Assembly (NCBI GenBank): GCA_043757265.1
Contig: JAYUQP010000040.1
Location: 163,501-227,500, forward strand
Direction: 5' to 3'
Length of the DNA: 64,000 nt
Origin: JANPLN01 sp043757265
GTDB taxonomy: Bacteria > Bdellovibrionota > Bdellovibrionia > Bdellovibrionales > JAGQZY01
The position numbers and the translations under genes were made by a program. Shown one piece after another: positions 26,401-33,482 of the stretch. The notes under the pieces were generated by a model. It did no database searches and was not told the origin of the DNA. It saw nothing but the letters and a program-made list of their open reading frames with translations. How positions within the stretch are numbered: the stretch's first letter is position 1; each line of letters begins with the position of its first letter.

Positions 26401-26886
26401 GACATTAGCACATTCTTGAAATCTGCCACAGTCAAGCGCGAGGGCACAGCGGGCGATAAAATAGCCGACACGTCGACGGACAATGAATATAAAAAATCTC
26501 TACAAGACATTCAGGTACTCGTGGTCGACGATGATGTCCGCAATGTGTACTCGATGACTGCATTCTTAGAAGAGGCTGGTGGGGTAGTTACGATGGCTTC
26601 GAACGGTCAGGACGCCATAGAGGTGCTAAAAACAAAAACCGAATTTGATGTGGTTTTGATGGATATTATGATGCCGATGATGGATGGCTACCAGGCCATT
26701 CGAATTATACGCGACAATTTAAACTTTAAAATGTTACCTATCATCGCACTTACCGCGAAAGCAATGCAGGAGGATCGAAAAAAATGTATTGAGGCAGGTG
26801 CAAACGATTACTTAACAAAACCTGTAGATCTCGAAAAACTTATAATGATGATCAAAATGTGGTCGAATCGGGGCGTATGGAACTAG
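23431..26886 (+). CDS. Hybrid sensor histidine kinase with three receiver domains
   Basis: 1151 residues. Two membrane helices (about 16-38 and 178-200) flank a CHASE3-like four-helix periplasmic sensor. A GAF-like domain (about 235-395) is followed by a long coiled coil rich in Glu/Gln (395-490). The kinase core has its H-box MSHELRTPLNS (His about 497), N-box NAIKFTEKGS, DTGIGIEKEN and GGTGLGLSI. Three receivers follow, starting near 754, 876 and 1029 (phospho-Asp in LLDIQLPDHSG, ILDYKLPDCIG, LMDIMMPMMDG). It opens a signalling operon (CheR remnant, second hybrid kinase) and may feed the convergent Hpt protein. Confidence 0.95.
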   Translation: MAVIKTELRKVLFENIIVPFLSTIAFAVLVFATVYMIGNRNEWVTHSDQVLITIEDVEKNFLLAQANRREVFLGVPNAKKAYFDQYERLQEKIKNLSQLISHNKQQQMAIENVLTELKIWHNAILPIFSQAENNPRQAIQYFKEAMGKFNSDSFREAVSQLRKEEQNLRAARSESAQNTTGIIVVILLPLLIAITGITVFRGRKSILKISVLYEEQSQRLIQKMEEVSRQNWLQNHEAGMAKSASSLSSLNELGENVLKYCVEHFFAIAGSFYVRQADDSDVFVLLGSVGISQRQSKDGMLNVFSANETFNGLSIKTKTMQKLDVSQATSKWMIRSSVLDVTPHSIVSVPLLFSDEVYAVIELAFPRDIDDEVLYFLRHNLEGIASQTRNQLLLQQTQELLAQLSEKSVELEQQQAELKTSNEELEERAQLLRESQQEVETRNHELEESNVLLEEQAENLERKNWQLEESKKVLNENAKELERANKYKSQFLANMSHELRTPLNSTLILAQLLAENRDANLTSKQVEYAKQIHRSGNDLLALINDILDLSKVESGHLDFEVSTFNTTELLESLQANFSIIAENKGLRFNILDRAHTTISHDRLRLMQVLNNLTSNAIKFTEKGSITVELTNQDSRHITILVHDTGIGIEKENLNLIFDPFRQADASITRKYGGTGLGLSITKKIVESMGGSIKVSSTVDQGTQFEVCLPKDLGEMRLPVKAPLTSTVSAADVDRVGDRDANFYDDQDNDQTLPKVLIVEDDKNFAKVLFESVSTEGFSCLVAHSAEEALKFLAGQPLLAILLDIQLPDHSGLFVLENVRRNDATKKVPVFIISAFDSSLLGQNADDLVKVSKKPLTKGDLDKIISEIQDFSHHLKGKILIVEDDPHQAGYLKDHLSAFRTEVDVVDSGKKAYEILVSAHNVDCVILDYKLPDCIGLDLLQRVHATLGAPPIPLVIVHTAMNLSREDEMELKKYCKSIVIKGQKSLARITSDISTFLKSATVKREGTAGDKIADTSTDNEYKKSLQDIQVLVVDDDVRNVYSMTAFLEEAGGVVTMASNGQDAIEVLKTKTEFDVVLMDIMMPMMDGYQAIRIIRDNLNFKMLPIIALTAKAMQEDRKKCIEAGANDYLTKPVDLEKLIMMIKMWSNRGVWN

Positions 26887-27050
26887 TCAGCACCGCATTT
26901 AAACCATTTATAAATCGTCTTTTTGAAGTGCACGGGTACGATTTCAGAAATTACAACATGGCCTCACTTTATTTAGAATCTGAGCAAAAGCTAAATCTAT
27001 TTCAGCAAGTTATAAAACCAAATTTTTTTGCTAAAGTGAGCTCACGATGA
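26877..27050 (+). pseudogene. CheR N-terminal domain remnant
   Basis: 57 codons. FKPFINRLFEVHGYDF followed by RNYNMASL matches the N-terminal helical domain of CheR-type protein-glutamate methyltransferases, whose signature is GYDFRxYxxASL. The following LNLFQQVIKPNFF resembles the conserved 'DPxFF' helix. The frame then stops, and the whole SAM-binding methyltransferase domain (about 200 residues) is missing. Its ATG overlaps the upstream kinase stop and its TGA overlaps the next gene's ATG, so coupling is preserved. Related loci in other bacteria carry full cheR and cheB between two kinases. I infer an internal deletion; a retained short adaptor is possible. Confidence 0.65.
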
Positions 27051-28660
27051 GTCCTTTTAAAATACTCATCGTGGATGACAAAGAAAGTAATATTCTCTCC
27101 CTACATGCTTCATTAGAGAGTCCCTTGCTATCCTTTGCAACAGCGACCAGCGGGCAAGAGGCTTTGCAGATACTAGCTAAAACGAACGACGTTGAACTCG
27201 CACTCTTGGACGTGCAAATGCCAGAGATGAATGGATTTGAGCTCGCGAGCTTCATGCGCGGGGTGGAAAAGACTAAACACATTCCAATTATGTTTTTAAC
27301 CGCAACCATGCACTCAACGGAATATGAGTTTAAAGGATACGATGTCGGTGCAACTGATATTCTTTTTAAACCAGTCAATGTCCAAATTCTAAAATCAAAA
27401 ATTGATGTTTTCATGCGCTTGAGAGACAAGAGGCTTGCAATACACGAAAAGGTGCTCTTGCTCGAAAAGGTCACACAAGATTTGGCCGAGGCTCGAGAGA
27501 TCGCCGAGGAGGCAGATCAAGCCAAATCCGCGTTCCTTGCAAACATGAGTCACGAAATCCGGACGCCGATGTCCTCTATACTGGGCTTCGCAGACCTCAT
27601 CAAACAAAACTTGCAAGACCCTGAACAAACTAAAAGTTACATCAATATTATTATTCGAAACGGAACGCACTTACTCGACATTATCAACGACGTTTTAGAT
27701 CTTTCAAAAGTTGAAGCCGGTCAGTTGAATGTAGACATTGCCAATGTGAACTTAAAGAAAATTGTGGAAGAAGTGATTCTTTTCCTTAGCGGCTTTGCAA
27801 GGTCGAACAATGTCACCATGACCATTGGGCCATACTTCGACGACAGCTTGTTTGTAAAGGCAGATGCCACTCGATTGAGACAAGTTCTTATCAACCTCAT
27901 AGGCAATTCAATCAAATTTTCAAAAGATGGAAAAGTTTTTCTTGATTGCGAAGTTTTTCAAGATGAGCTTGAGATCACCATCAAAGATACGGGCATTGGT
28001 ATACCTCTATGTAAACAAAAAAATCTATTTGTGCCATTTAACCAACTCACTGAATACAATTCCGAGATCACCATGCGGGGCACTGGACTTGGTCTATGTC
28101 TTTCCAAAAAGCTAATGCAGAATATGAAAGGCGATATTTATTTGGATCGTTCGGCACCAGATGACGGGACCACGTTTAAATTGAAAATCGCATTGGGTGA
28201 TGCGAACGAAGCCGAATTCTCTCCGATTTTTCTAAAAAATAAATTTATCGGAAAAAATTGCTTAAAAGACATCAAGATATTTGTCGTCGACGATTCTAAA
28301 GACAATCAGATGCTACTACAGATCATGCTGGAAAAATATGGAGCAAGCGTAGATTTTGCTGATAACGGCCAGCAAGCTATTGAACGTTTGCAAGCGGCAG
28401 ACTTCGACATCATTCTTATGGATTACAAAATGCCTGTGATGGATGGTTTCGAAGCGACCAAAAAAATTAGAAAAATGGGAAACAAACTCCCCATCATTTT
28501 ACTTACGGCCAACGCAATGAAAGGGGAACGAGAAAAATCTCTTCGAGCCGGAGCTAATGCGTATATTTCAAAGCCGATCGACTGGTCCGCTCTAATCAGC
28601 TCCATCTTGCAACTCATTGAATGCTCAAATGATCATGTAAAAGATGAAAGGACGATTTAA
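27047..28660 (+). CDS. Response regulator-histidine kinase hybrid (REC-HK-REC)
   Basis: 537 residues, soluble. N-terminal receiver (1-125; VDDKESN, phospho-Asp in LLDVQMPEMNG, Lys in LFKPVN), short coiled-coil linker, HisKA domain with H-box MSHEIRTPMSS, HATPase with NSIKFSKDGK, DTGIGIPLCK and GTGLGLCLSK, and a C-terminal receiver (about 405-530; VVDDSKDN, LMDYKMPVMDG, ISKPIDW). It lacks membrane segments, so it takes its input through the N-terminal receiver, probably from the upstream kinase. Its ATG overlaps the CheR-remnant stop. The 3' end overlaps the convergent Hpt gene by four bases. Confidence 0.95.
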   Translation: MSPFKILIVDDKESNILSLHASLESPLLSFATATSGQEALQILAKTNDVELALLDVQMPEMNGFELASFMRGVEKTKHIPIMFLTATMHSTEYEFKGYDVGATDILFKPVNVQILKSKIDVFMRLRDKRLAIHEKVLLLEKVTQDLAEAREIAEEADQAKSAFLANMSHEIRTPMSSILGFADLIKQNLQDPEQTKSYINIIIRNGTHLLDIINDVLDLSKVEAGQLNVDIANVNLKKIVEEVILFLSGFARSNNVTMTIGPYFDDSLFVKADATRLRQVLINLIGNSIKFSKDGKVFLDCEVFQDELEITIKDTGIGIPLCKQKNLFVPFNQLTEYNSEITMRGTGLGLCLSKKLMQNMKGDIYLDRSAPDDGTTFKLKIALGDANEAEFSPIFLKNKFIGKNCLKDIKIFVVDDSKDNQMLLQIMLEKYGASVDFADNGQQAIERLQAADFDIILMDYKMPVMDGFEATKKIRKMGNKLPIILLTANAMKGEREKSLRAGANAYISKPIDWSALISSILQLIECSNDHVKDERTI

Positions 28661-28947
28661 TTTTTGAGAGAGATTTTTTTCTCGGCCGATTTTAGCCAAG
28701 TTTCAAATTGACCTACCAAATCACTTCCCTGCGACGCAAGATCTTCACACTTCAGGTCTTCCATTTGGGAAGCAAGAGGTACAAGCTCATCGAAACCAAA
28801 GCTCGTCGCATTTCCAACCAGCTGATGTCCAATCCGGTTGAACTCTTTTACGCTGTTTTCAGCTAAGCTCGCCTGGAGAGTTTCAACATCTTTGGATCTG
28901 CGCTGCAAATACGTCAGTATCACTTCTATTGGTAATTCCGTGTCCAT
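28657..28947 (-). CDS. Hpt-domain phosphotransfer protein
   Basis: 96 residues from the ATG at 28947. A four-helix HPt domain with phospho-accepting His in FNRIGHQLVGNATSFGF followed by the typical ELVPLASQMEDL helix. Such proteins shuttle phosphate between hybrid-kinase receivers and response regulators. Upstream in-frame codons extend the frame to 29088 but add sequence unlike an Hpt domain, and no good Shine-Dalgarno supports either start. It is convergent with the REC-HK-REC gene, overlapping it by four bases. Likely partners are the two adjacent hybrid kinases and the NtrC-family or stand-alone receivers nearby. Confidence 0.8.
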   Translation of the reverse strand: MDTELPIEVILTYLQRRSKDVETLQASLAENSVKEFNRIGHQLVGNATSFGFDELVPLASQMEDLKCEDLASQGSDLVGQFETWLKSAEKKISLKN

Positions 28948-29096
28948 AAAAAGACGGTAGCATAACGCCTTTTTGAAATCCACATTTTTTGCCACCAGCA
29001 TATTTTTTGGGCAATAAAATATTCCCATAATTTTGGCGACTCGTACATTAATTGAACGTGTTGTGGGCTCAAAATAAATATACGTCATCTGATACT

Positions 29097-29112
29097 TGGC
29101 CCACGTCTTGCG
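29097..29112 (+). promoter_or_regulatory. Sigma-54 promoter upstream of the 29.2-kb receiver gene
   Basis: TGGCCCACGTCTTGCG matches the -24/-12 pattern with correct GG-N10-GC spacing; the fifth and last bases deviate from the best consensus. Transcription should start near 29123, about 50 bases before the receiver ATG. Confidence 0.65.
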
Positions 29113-29171
29113 ATAATGGTTGGTAGCAACGCCATTCAGATTTTAAAGGCCGCCTAAATAGGGAGAACAAG

Positions 29172-29621
29172 ATGAGCACTTACAAAAAAAAGGTATTAAT
29201 CATTGAAGACGACAAAGATATGGCCGCGGTTATCAAATATCGTATTGAATCCTACGGAGGATCGCACTGCGACCTTGTGAGCGACCCCTACGAGGCTCTC
29301 AATCTGCTAAGTGATTCCGCTTACGACATGGTTCTAGTTGATCAAAAATTGCCGGGTATGCTCGGTTCGAGCGTGCTTAGCCAAGTAGATAAATTTATCG
29401 ACTTAGATCCGACGCTTGCAGAACTCAATCGCTTTAGTCACAAGATACCTGTTGTTTTAATGTCTGGAGCACCGATCAAGCTAAGCAGTCATTACAGTTT
29501 GAAACATTTTAATATTGAAAAAATCCTCGATAAAAAAACGGAACTGGCTTCTTTTTTAAGAACCGCCTTTGGTTCTAAATCTATCGAGTCCAAACCGATG
29601 GATATTGGCGCTATAGCTTAA
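29172..29621 (+). CDS. Stand-alone response-regulator receiver protein, paralogue of the 19-kb copy
   Basis: 149 residues, receiver domain only: acidic pocket EDDKDM, phospho-Asp in MVLVDQKLPGMLG, switch Ser in VVLMSGAP, Lys in ILDKKTEL. It shares with the protein at 18995-19444 the length, the DPYEAL segment and an unusual insertion before beta-4 (DKFIDLDPTLAELNRF). The ATG has a GGGAG upstream and a sigma-54 promoter 60-75 bases ahead. It is followed closely by the 46-residue membrane protein, CsbD and DUF883 genes, suggesting a stress operon that starts with its own receiver. Confidence 0.9.
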   Translation: MSTYKKKVLIIEDDKDMAAVIKYRIESYGGSHCDLVSDPYEALNLLSDSAYDMVLVDQKLPGMLGSSVLSQVDKFIDLDPTLAELNRFSHKIPVVLMSGAPIKLSSHYSLKHFNIEKILDKKTELASFLRTAFGSKSIESKPMDIGAIA

Positions 29622-29653
29622 AGCACTATTAAAATTTAACAAGGAGGAGAAAC

Positions 29654-29794
29654 ATGTACCAGAACCTAACAAAGCTATCGATTGTCAAAAAGCTAATAAA
29701 TAACCAAGAAGGAAAAGTTGGGTATTTAGTAGCGTGGATGCTTGGTGTACCGGCATCACTCTTATTCATAATATTTTTAGTACGCGGTGGGTAA
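29654..29794 (+). CDS. 46-residue membrane protein
   Basis: A small gene of 46 codons. Its very strong ribosome-binding site AAGGAGGAG lies five bases before the ATG. The N-terminal 22 residues are basic and polar (LSIVKKLINNQEGK). The rest is one hydrophobic helix (YLVAWMLGVPASLLFIIFLV) ending in RGG. Small proteins of this pattern accompany CsbD and DUF883 genes in many proteobacteria, which supports a real gene here. The function is unknown. It sits 32 bases after the receiver gene and before the CsbD gene, probably on the same sigma-54-driven transcript. Confidence 0.8.
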   Translation: MYQNLTKLSIVKKLINNQEGKVGYLVAWMLGVPASLLFIIFLVRGG

Positions 29795-29861
29795 GAAAGT
29801 TTTAAGAGTAAAAAAAGATTTTATTAATTTTAATAAGCAGTGAAACATAAAGGAGAAAAAG

Positions 29862-30146
29862 ATGAATAAAGATATGGTAAAAGGCAAATGGCTTGAAATT
29901 AAAGGTGAAGTCCAAAAAGCTTGGGGAAAGCTAACCAATGATGAGCTCGATAAAACCGAAGGCGACATGAAAGCTGTAGCTGGACTCATTCAGCAAAAGT
30001 ACGGCGAAACAAAAGACAGTTTTCAAGGACAACTTGACGGAATTTACGAGCGTTTTATTTCTAAAAAAGATGGCGTCGTTGATAGCGTAAAAGACAACTT
30101 GCGAACCGACAGTTCAAACACGTCGAATGTATCTGGGGTTTATTAG
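29862..30146 (+). CDS. CsbD family stress protein
   Basis: 94 residues. The first 60 are a typical CsbD/YjbJ domain (MNKDMVKGKWLEIKGEVQKA, WGKLTNDELDKTEGDM, LIQQKYGETKDS), a short helical protein induced in general stress whose molecular role is unknown. The C-terminal 30 residues are an additional polar tail. Ribosome-binding site AAAGGAGAAAAA. It is third in the receiver-led group and is followed by the DUF883 gene, a combination often seen in envelope or osmotic stress clusters. Confidence 0.93.
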   Translation: MNKDMVKGKWLEIKGEVQKAWGKLTNDELDKTEGDMKAVAGLIQQKYGETKDSFQGQLDGIYERFISKKDGVVDSVKDNLRTDSSNTSNVSGVY

Positions 30147-30232
30147 AACTTGAACTCATTTTCGTCACGATATTTGAACTTAATTTAATGTAATTTGGAT
30201 AGGCAAAAAACAACGCATAAAATGGAGCAATT

Positions 30233-30574
30233 ATGAATACAACAAACACGAATACAACAAATAGTGCACTCAACGGAGCAAGTAAAACAGCTAAGGATTT
30301 TTCAAATGCGGCAAGTGGAATCGAAAGTAAAGTCGAAAGCAAAATGGGTTACGGCTCTGAATTTAATAAGCTGAGCGAACAAGCTGGAAAGCATGTTGGA
30401 ACTGTTGCTTCGCAAGTAAAAGCAACTGCTGACAAATACATGGCTAACGGTCGCGAGTATGTTGAGCGTGGACAAGAGTATGTGAAAACGAATCCCGAAA
30501 CAAGCATTGTTGCTGCTTTAGGCATTGGCGCTGTGATCGGCGCACTCATTACCTACGCCCTTCGCAGGAAATAA
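30233..30574 (+). CDS. DUF883 family (ElaB/YqjD-like) membrane-anchored protein
   Basis: 113 residues. An amphipathic helical region (about 20-85, with KVESKMGYGSEFNKLSEQAG and VASQVKATADKYMANGREY) is followed by the family's C-terminal anchor NPETSIVAALGIGAVIGALI and a basic tail (YALRRK). ElaB/YqjD proteins bind ribosomes at the inner membrane in stationary phase in E. coli; that role here is inferred from family. The N-terminus is a Thr/Asn-rich tail (NTTNTNTTNS). A terminator hairpin follows at 30598. Confidence 0.92.
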   Translation: MNTTNTNTTNSALNGASKTAKDFSNAASGIESKVESKMGYGSEFNKLSEQAGKHVGTVASQVKATADKYMANGREYVERGQEYVKTNPETSIVAALGIGAVIGALITYALRRK

Positions 30575-30597
30575 TTTTTATACCTCTTTTAACTATG

Positions 30598-30623
30598 GCC
30601 TTCTTTCATTATAGAAAGAGGGC
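30598..30623 (+). terminator. Terminator after the DUF883 gene
   Basis: A 10-bp stem with one G-T pair (GCCTTCTTTC and GAAAGAGGGC) and a loop ATTATA, followed by TTTGTATTTT. It closes the receiver-CsbD-DUF883 group. Confidence 0.75.
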
Positions 30624-30650
30624 TTTGTATTTTAGAGAAAAGGAGTCTTT

Positions 30651-30860
30651 ATGAAACGGATTTTTTATAAACTGAAAGAATTCTGGCTGAAGAGTCTATT
30701 TTACATTCGTTGTCGAATTCATAATTTGTTGTTTAATAGATCGTTGAAGAGTAAAGATTGCTTAAATTTAGCTCGAAGAAGCGATGTCTCGGGAAATTAT
30801 GATCTTGATGGAGCTTCTTTCGACGGAAATCAAATATATATAAACGGAAAATTAATTTAA
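30651..30860 (+). CDS. Small basic protein, function unknown
   Basis: 69 residues. A strongly basic, aromatic N-terminal half (IFYKLKEFWLKSLFYIRCRI) that could be a membrane-associated amphipathic helix. It is followed by a polar, Asp/Asn-rich C-terminal half (SGNYDLDGASFDGNQIYING). The ribosome-binding site AAAAGGAGTC is good. It lies between a terminator and the barrel gene at 30889 and is more AT-rich than its neighbours. I do not recognise a family. Confidence 0.6.
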   Translation: MKRIFYKLKEFWLKSLFYIRCRIHNLLFNRSLKSKDCLNLARRSDVSGNYDLDGASFDGNQIYINGKLI

Positions 30861-30888
30861 TTTTTATAAATACATAGAAAGGATTAAA

Positions 30889-31479
30889 ATGAAAACTCAT
30901 TTTAAACAACTAATTGGCCTGTTTTTGTCATGCTCATTGCTCTCTTTTGTAGCAGTGGCCGACGATACGGACTATTCTGCGGGATCAGTGATATCCGAAC
31001 CACGAGCTGTGGGTGCCGACAGCGAATTGAAACCACACTTCGGACTTCTGCTCGGGCTTTCTAACCCTGAAGGTTCTTATTCATCAGGCGCAGAGTATGG
31101 CCTCAGCGTAGGGTATCAGTTCTACATTCCGTACTCGCTGGTTTTCGAACTTTCGACGACTGGTAACGATGCGGCTAGTGATTCCGCTGATCTACGACGG
31201 ACTAAGGCAATAGCACAATTATCCTACAACTTCGCGGGTAACATCCCAGTTATCTCTCACTCGTATGTAGGGTTAGGTATTGGTCCAATGCTTGAGTCGT
31301 TCCGCGATGACGATGAAGTGGTATTGGGCGTAATGCCGGTAATTGGTTTTGATATTCCGATTGGAAGTGAGAAGTCTGGTAAACATTTTTCACTAGGCGG
31401 GAACGCCCGTTATTTGGTCAGTTCAAGTGGACTTCCCAATGTGTTTTCAACCAATGTAGCTGCAAAATACTGGTTTTAA
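30889..31479 (+). CDS. Outer-membrane beta-barrel protein
   Basis: 196 residues with a signal peptide (LIGLFLSCSLLSFVAVAD). The mature region shows alternating strands of an eight-stranded barrel (HFGLLLGLSNPEGSY, YGLSVGYQFYIPYSLVFELS, SYVGLGIGPMLESF, GVMPVIGFDIPI) and ends in a strand closing with an aromatic residue (VAAKYWF). It resembles porin-like or OmpW-like small barrels; no substrate can be assigned. AGAAAGGAT precedes the ATG. It is followed 13 bases later by the OMPLA frame, with a strong terminator hairpin inside the start of that frame. Confidence 0.83.
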   Translation: MKTHFKQLIGLFLSCSLLSFVAVADDTDYSAGSVISEPRAVGADSELKPHFGLLLGLSNPEGSYSSGAEYGLSVGYQFYIPYSLVFELSTTGNDAASDSADLRRTKAIAQLSYNFAGNIPVISHSYVGLGIGPMLESFRDDDEVVLGVMPVIGFDIPIGSEKSGKHFSLGGNARYLVSSSGLPNVFSTNVAAKYWF

Positions 31480-31492
31480 CGGTTTTAGGTTA

Positions 31493-32473
31493 ATGGCGTA
31501 TCCGTTGACGACGATCTATGCAAAACGAACACGGGAAGAACTGCCATGGCAGTTCTTCTTTTTTTTAATGTTCATCTTCCTCCTCCTCCTGCCATTGCAA
31601 AGTTTTGCAATTGGTACTATCGGTACAATTGGATCGGAGCAAACCCCGCCACAGACCGTGCTAAAAGACGAGCTCATGCCTGGAAGTGAATCCTTAAATA
31701 AACCGCTCAAAAATCGCTATTCATTTTTTCTGCACAAACGAAATTATTTATTACCCGTGAGCTATAACTGGCATCCCAACAACGATCTTTACAGTGCAGT
31801 GGCACCGTACAGAGATACCGACTCGCCATTTTACGGAAAAACCGAGGCTGAATTCCAAATCAGTTTTTTCGCGCCGCTCGTTGAGGACGTTTTTTTTGAA
31901 AATTTCGATTTACTGTTAGGCTACACCCATCATGCCTGGTGGCAATTGTACAACGCATCGTGGTCTAAGCCATTCCGCGAGACGAACTACGCACCCGAAC
32001 TCTTTTTTAGAAAATCGATCGAGATCCCAAATGGGAGTGAAAGAAAGTTTATGTTCGTTGATTTAGGCTACAACCATGAATCTAACGGGCAGTTCGAATC
32101 TTTGTCGCGAAGTTGGAACCGCATATTTTTGCGCAGCCATTACAGTGCGGAAAAATTCTTAGTTGTGTTGTCCGCATGGCACCGTCTTCCCGAACCCAAT
32201 GAAGAGGATGAAAACCCTGGAATTCAGGAATATTACGGCTACGGCGACCTCGCAGTATTTTACGCCTTAGGTAAGCACACCTTTGATTTTAAAATGCCTT
32301 TTTCAAAAAGTCCTGGAGTGGAATTTGGCTATTCTTTTCCTATTAAAGATTTCTACCGATTTTATGTTAACTATAAGTCGGGCTACGGGCATTCGTTGAT
32401 CGAGTACAACAGATCCATCGAACGCGTTGGAATTGGCATTACGCTCGAAGGAAGCATGGATCGTCGTCATTAA
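31493..32473 (+). CDS. pldA: Outer-membrane phospholipase A (OMPLA)
   Basis: 326 residues, closely resembling E. coli PldA, which hydrolyses misplaced phospholipids in the outer leaflet as a calcium-dependent dimer. Diagnostic segments: LGYTHHAWWQLYN, SKPFRETNYAPELFF, and the active site LGYNHESNG (His about 194 and Ser two residues later) with SLSRSWNRIFLRSH (Asn of the triad and calcium ligands). A strong terminator-like hairpin lies at 31535-31566, within the first 25 codons. Translation may instead start at ATG 31568 (MFIFLLLLPLQSFA), which leaves a signal peptide without positive charge. Neither start has a strong Shine-Dalgarno. Confidence 0.9.
   Translation: MAYPLTTIYAKRTREELPWQFFFFLMFIFLLLLPLQSFAIGTIGTIGSEQTPPQTVLKDELMPGSESLNKPLKNRYSFFLHKRNYLLPVSYNWHPNNDLYSAVAPYRDTDSPFYGKTEAEFQISFFAPLVEDVFFENFDLLLGYTHHAWWQLYNASWSKPFRETNYAPELFFRKSIEIPNGSERKFMFVDLGYNHESNGQFESLSRSWNRIFLRSHYSAEKFLVVLSAWHRLPEPNEEDENPGIQEYYGYGDLAVFYALGKHTFDFKMPFSKSPGVEFGYSFPIKDFYRFYVNYKSGYGHSLIEYNRSIERVGIGITLEGSMDRRH
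31535..31566 (+). terminator. Strong terminator hairpin overlapping the pldA leader
   Basis: A perfect 24-bp palindrome with a 10-bp stem (GAAGAACTGC and GCAGTTCTTC) and loop CATG, followed directly by eight T. It lies 56 bases after the barrel gene's stop and inside the first codons of the pldA frame. Confidence 0.85.
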
Positions 32474-32574
32474 AAAAAATATTAATGTGTGGAAAAAGCG
32501 GACGACGCCTCGAGTGCTCGAGTAAAATATATCCTTCTCGTCAAATTGTATTCCATCAAAAGTGAGTTCCAGAA

Positions 32575-32590
32575 CGGCACACGAATTGCT
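32575..32590 (+). promoter_or_regulatory. Sigma-54 promoter upstream of the 75-residue protein gene
   Basis: CGGCACACGAATTGCT differs from the -24/-12 consensus only in its first base and keeps the GG-N10-GC spacing. Transcription would start near 32602, giving a leader of about 100 bases. Confidence 0.6.
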
Positions 32591-32703
32591 CTTATTAATG
32601 TTGATTCTGGAATGAAGTATTGCGATAGAAGCCAAGGCTTCATGGCCTTAGCCTAAAGAGATGAATTTCCAGAATGAAAAAATTTTTAACCTAAGGAGTC
32701 ATT

Positions 32704-32931
32704 ATGAAAAAGCAGAATCCGTACAATCAACAAGATGATACCAGACTAGCTGGCCCGGGATCAAAACAAGATCCGAAAACTAAAGAGTTTGAAAAGTCCA
32801 ATAACCGAAACGAAGACATCGGCTATGACGAAGAAGAAGATGGCATTGAAAGCGATCCTGCTCGTTCCAATGAAGATGCGCCTCGGAGCGATGATTCTAA
32901 GGTGCAAAAAGATAGACATTCAAAAATGTAG
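32704..32931 (+). CDS. Small highly charged, disordered protein
   Basis: 75 residues with almost no hydrophobic amino acids. It is rich in Asp, Glu, Asn and Lys (EDIGYDEEEDGIESDPARS, DAPRSDDSKVQKDRHSK), so it is probably intrinsically disordered and soluble. Ribosome-binding site AAGGAGTC seven bases upstream of the ATG. It has a sigma-54 promoter 115-130 bases upstream and its own terminator, making it a single-gene unit in the stress group. The function is unknown; the composition recalls hydrophilin-type stress proteins. Confidence 0.7.
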   Translation: MKKQNPYNQQDDTRLAGPGSKQDPKTKEFEKSNNRNEDIGYDEEEDGIESDPARSNEDAPRSDDSKVQKDRHSKM

Positions 32932-32938
32932 TAGCCGG

Positions 32939-32984
32939 AAAAGGATGGCCAGCGCTGCCTTTTATGCTTGGCCATTCCTTTTTT
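32939..32984 (+). terminator. Terminator after the small charged-protein gene
   Basis: GGATGGCCA (32943-32951) pairs with TGGCCATTCC (32969-32978), with one bulged T and flanking A/T pairs. It has a 17-base loop and a T-run that is part of the outer stem. Confidence 0.75.
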
Positions 32985-33032
32985 CATAGAATATTTAACA
33001 GAATTAACAGGATAACAAAGGAAGGAGATCAG

Positions 33033-33422
33033 ATGAGACTTTTTAGAAATATTGGCGTTGTAGTAGCTTTGGTTTACGGAATGTTTTTTGCGAATAGCTC
33101 GTTTGCAAATACCGCTCTCGTGGTGAAAGATTCCACAGCATTAAATGTTAAAGATGCAGACGGTGGAACAAAAACTCCGTTAGATCAGATGAACGGAAGT
33201 GAAAAAGATATCGAAACAACCCGACAAATTCGACGAGCTCTAATGGACGATGAATCCTTATCAACAAACGCAAGGAATGTGAAAATCATCACTCTTAAAA
33301 ATAAAGTAACAATTCGCGGGGCTGTCAACTCACGTGAAGAATTACAAAGAGTGGTTAAAGTTGCTAAGTCAACAGCCGCCCAAGATTCGCAGATCGTTCA
33401 TGATTTAAACATTGTAAAATAA
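33033..33422 (+). CDS. Exported BON-domain protein
   Basis: 129 residues from the ATG at 33033, chosen because GGAAGGAGATC precedes it and a signal peptide begins there (IGVVVALVYGMFFANSSFA). Residues 55-129 are a BON domain (ETTRQIRRALMDDESLSTNA, VKIITLKNKVTIRGAVNS, DLNIVK), as in OsmY-type periplasmic proteins that protect the envelope against osmotic and other stress. It lies between the small charged-protein gene and the YflT-like gene; a sigma-54 site directly upstream was not found. Confidence 0.9.
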   Translation: MRLFRNIGVVVALVYGMFFANSSFANTALVVKDSTALNVKDADGGTKTPLDQMNGSEKDIETTRQIRRALMDDESLSTNARNVKIITLKNKVTIRGAVNSREELQRVVKVAKSTAAQDSQIVHDLNIVK

Positions 33423-33482
33423 GCGGTAAATTAATTGGTAGATTTGCCGGAAAATAAGTGAATTTTAACAAAAGGAGTTGAT

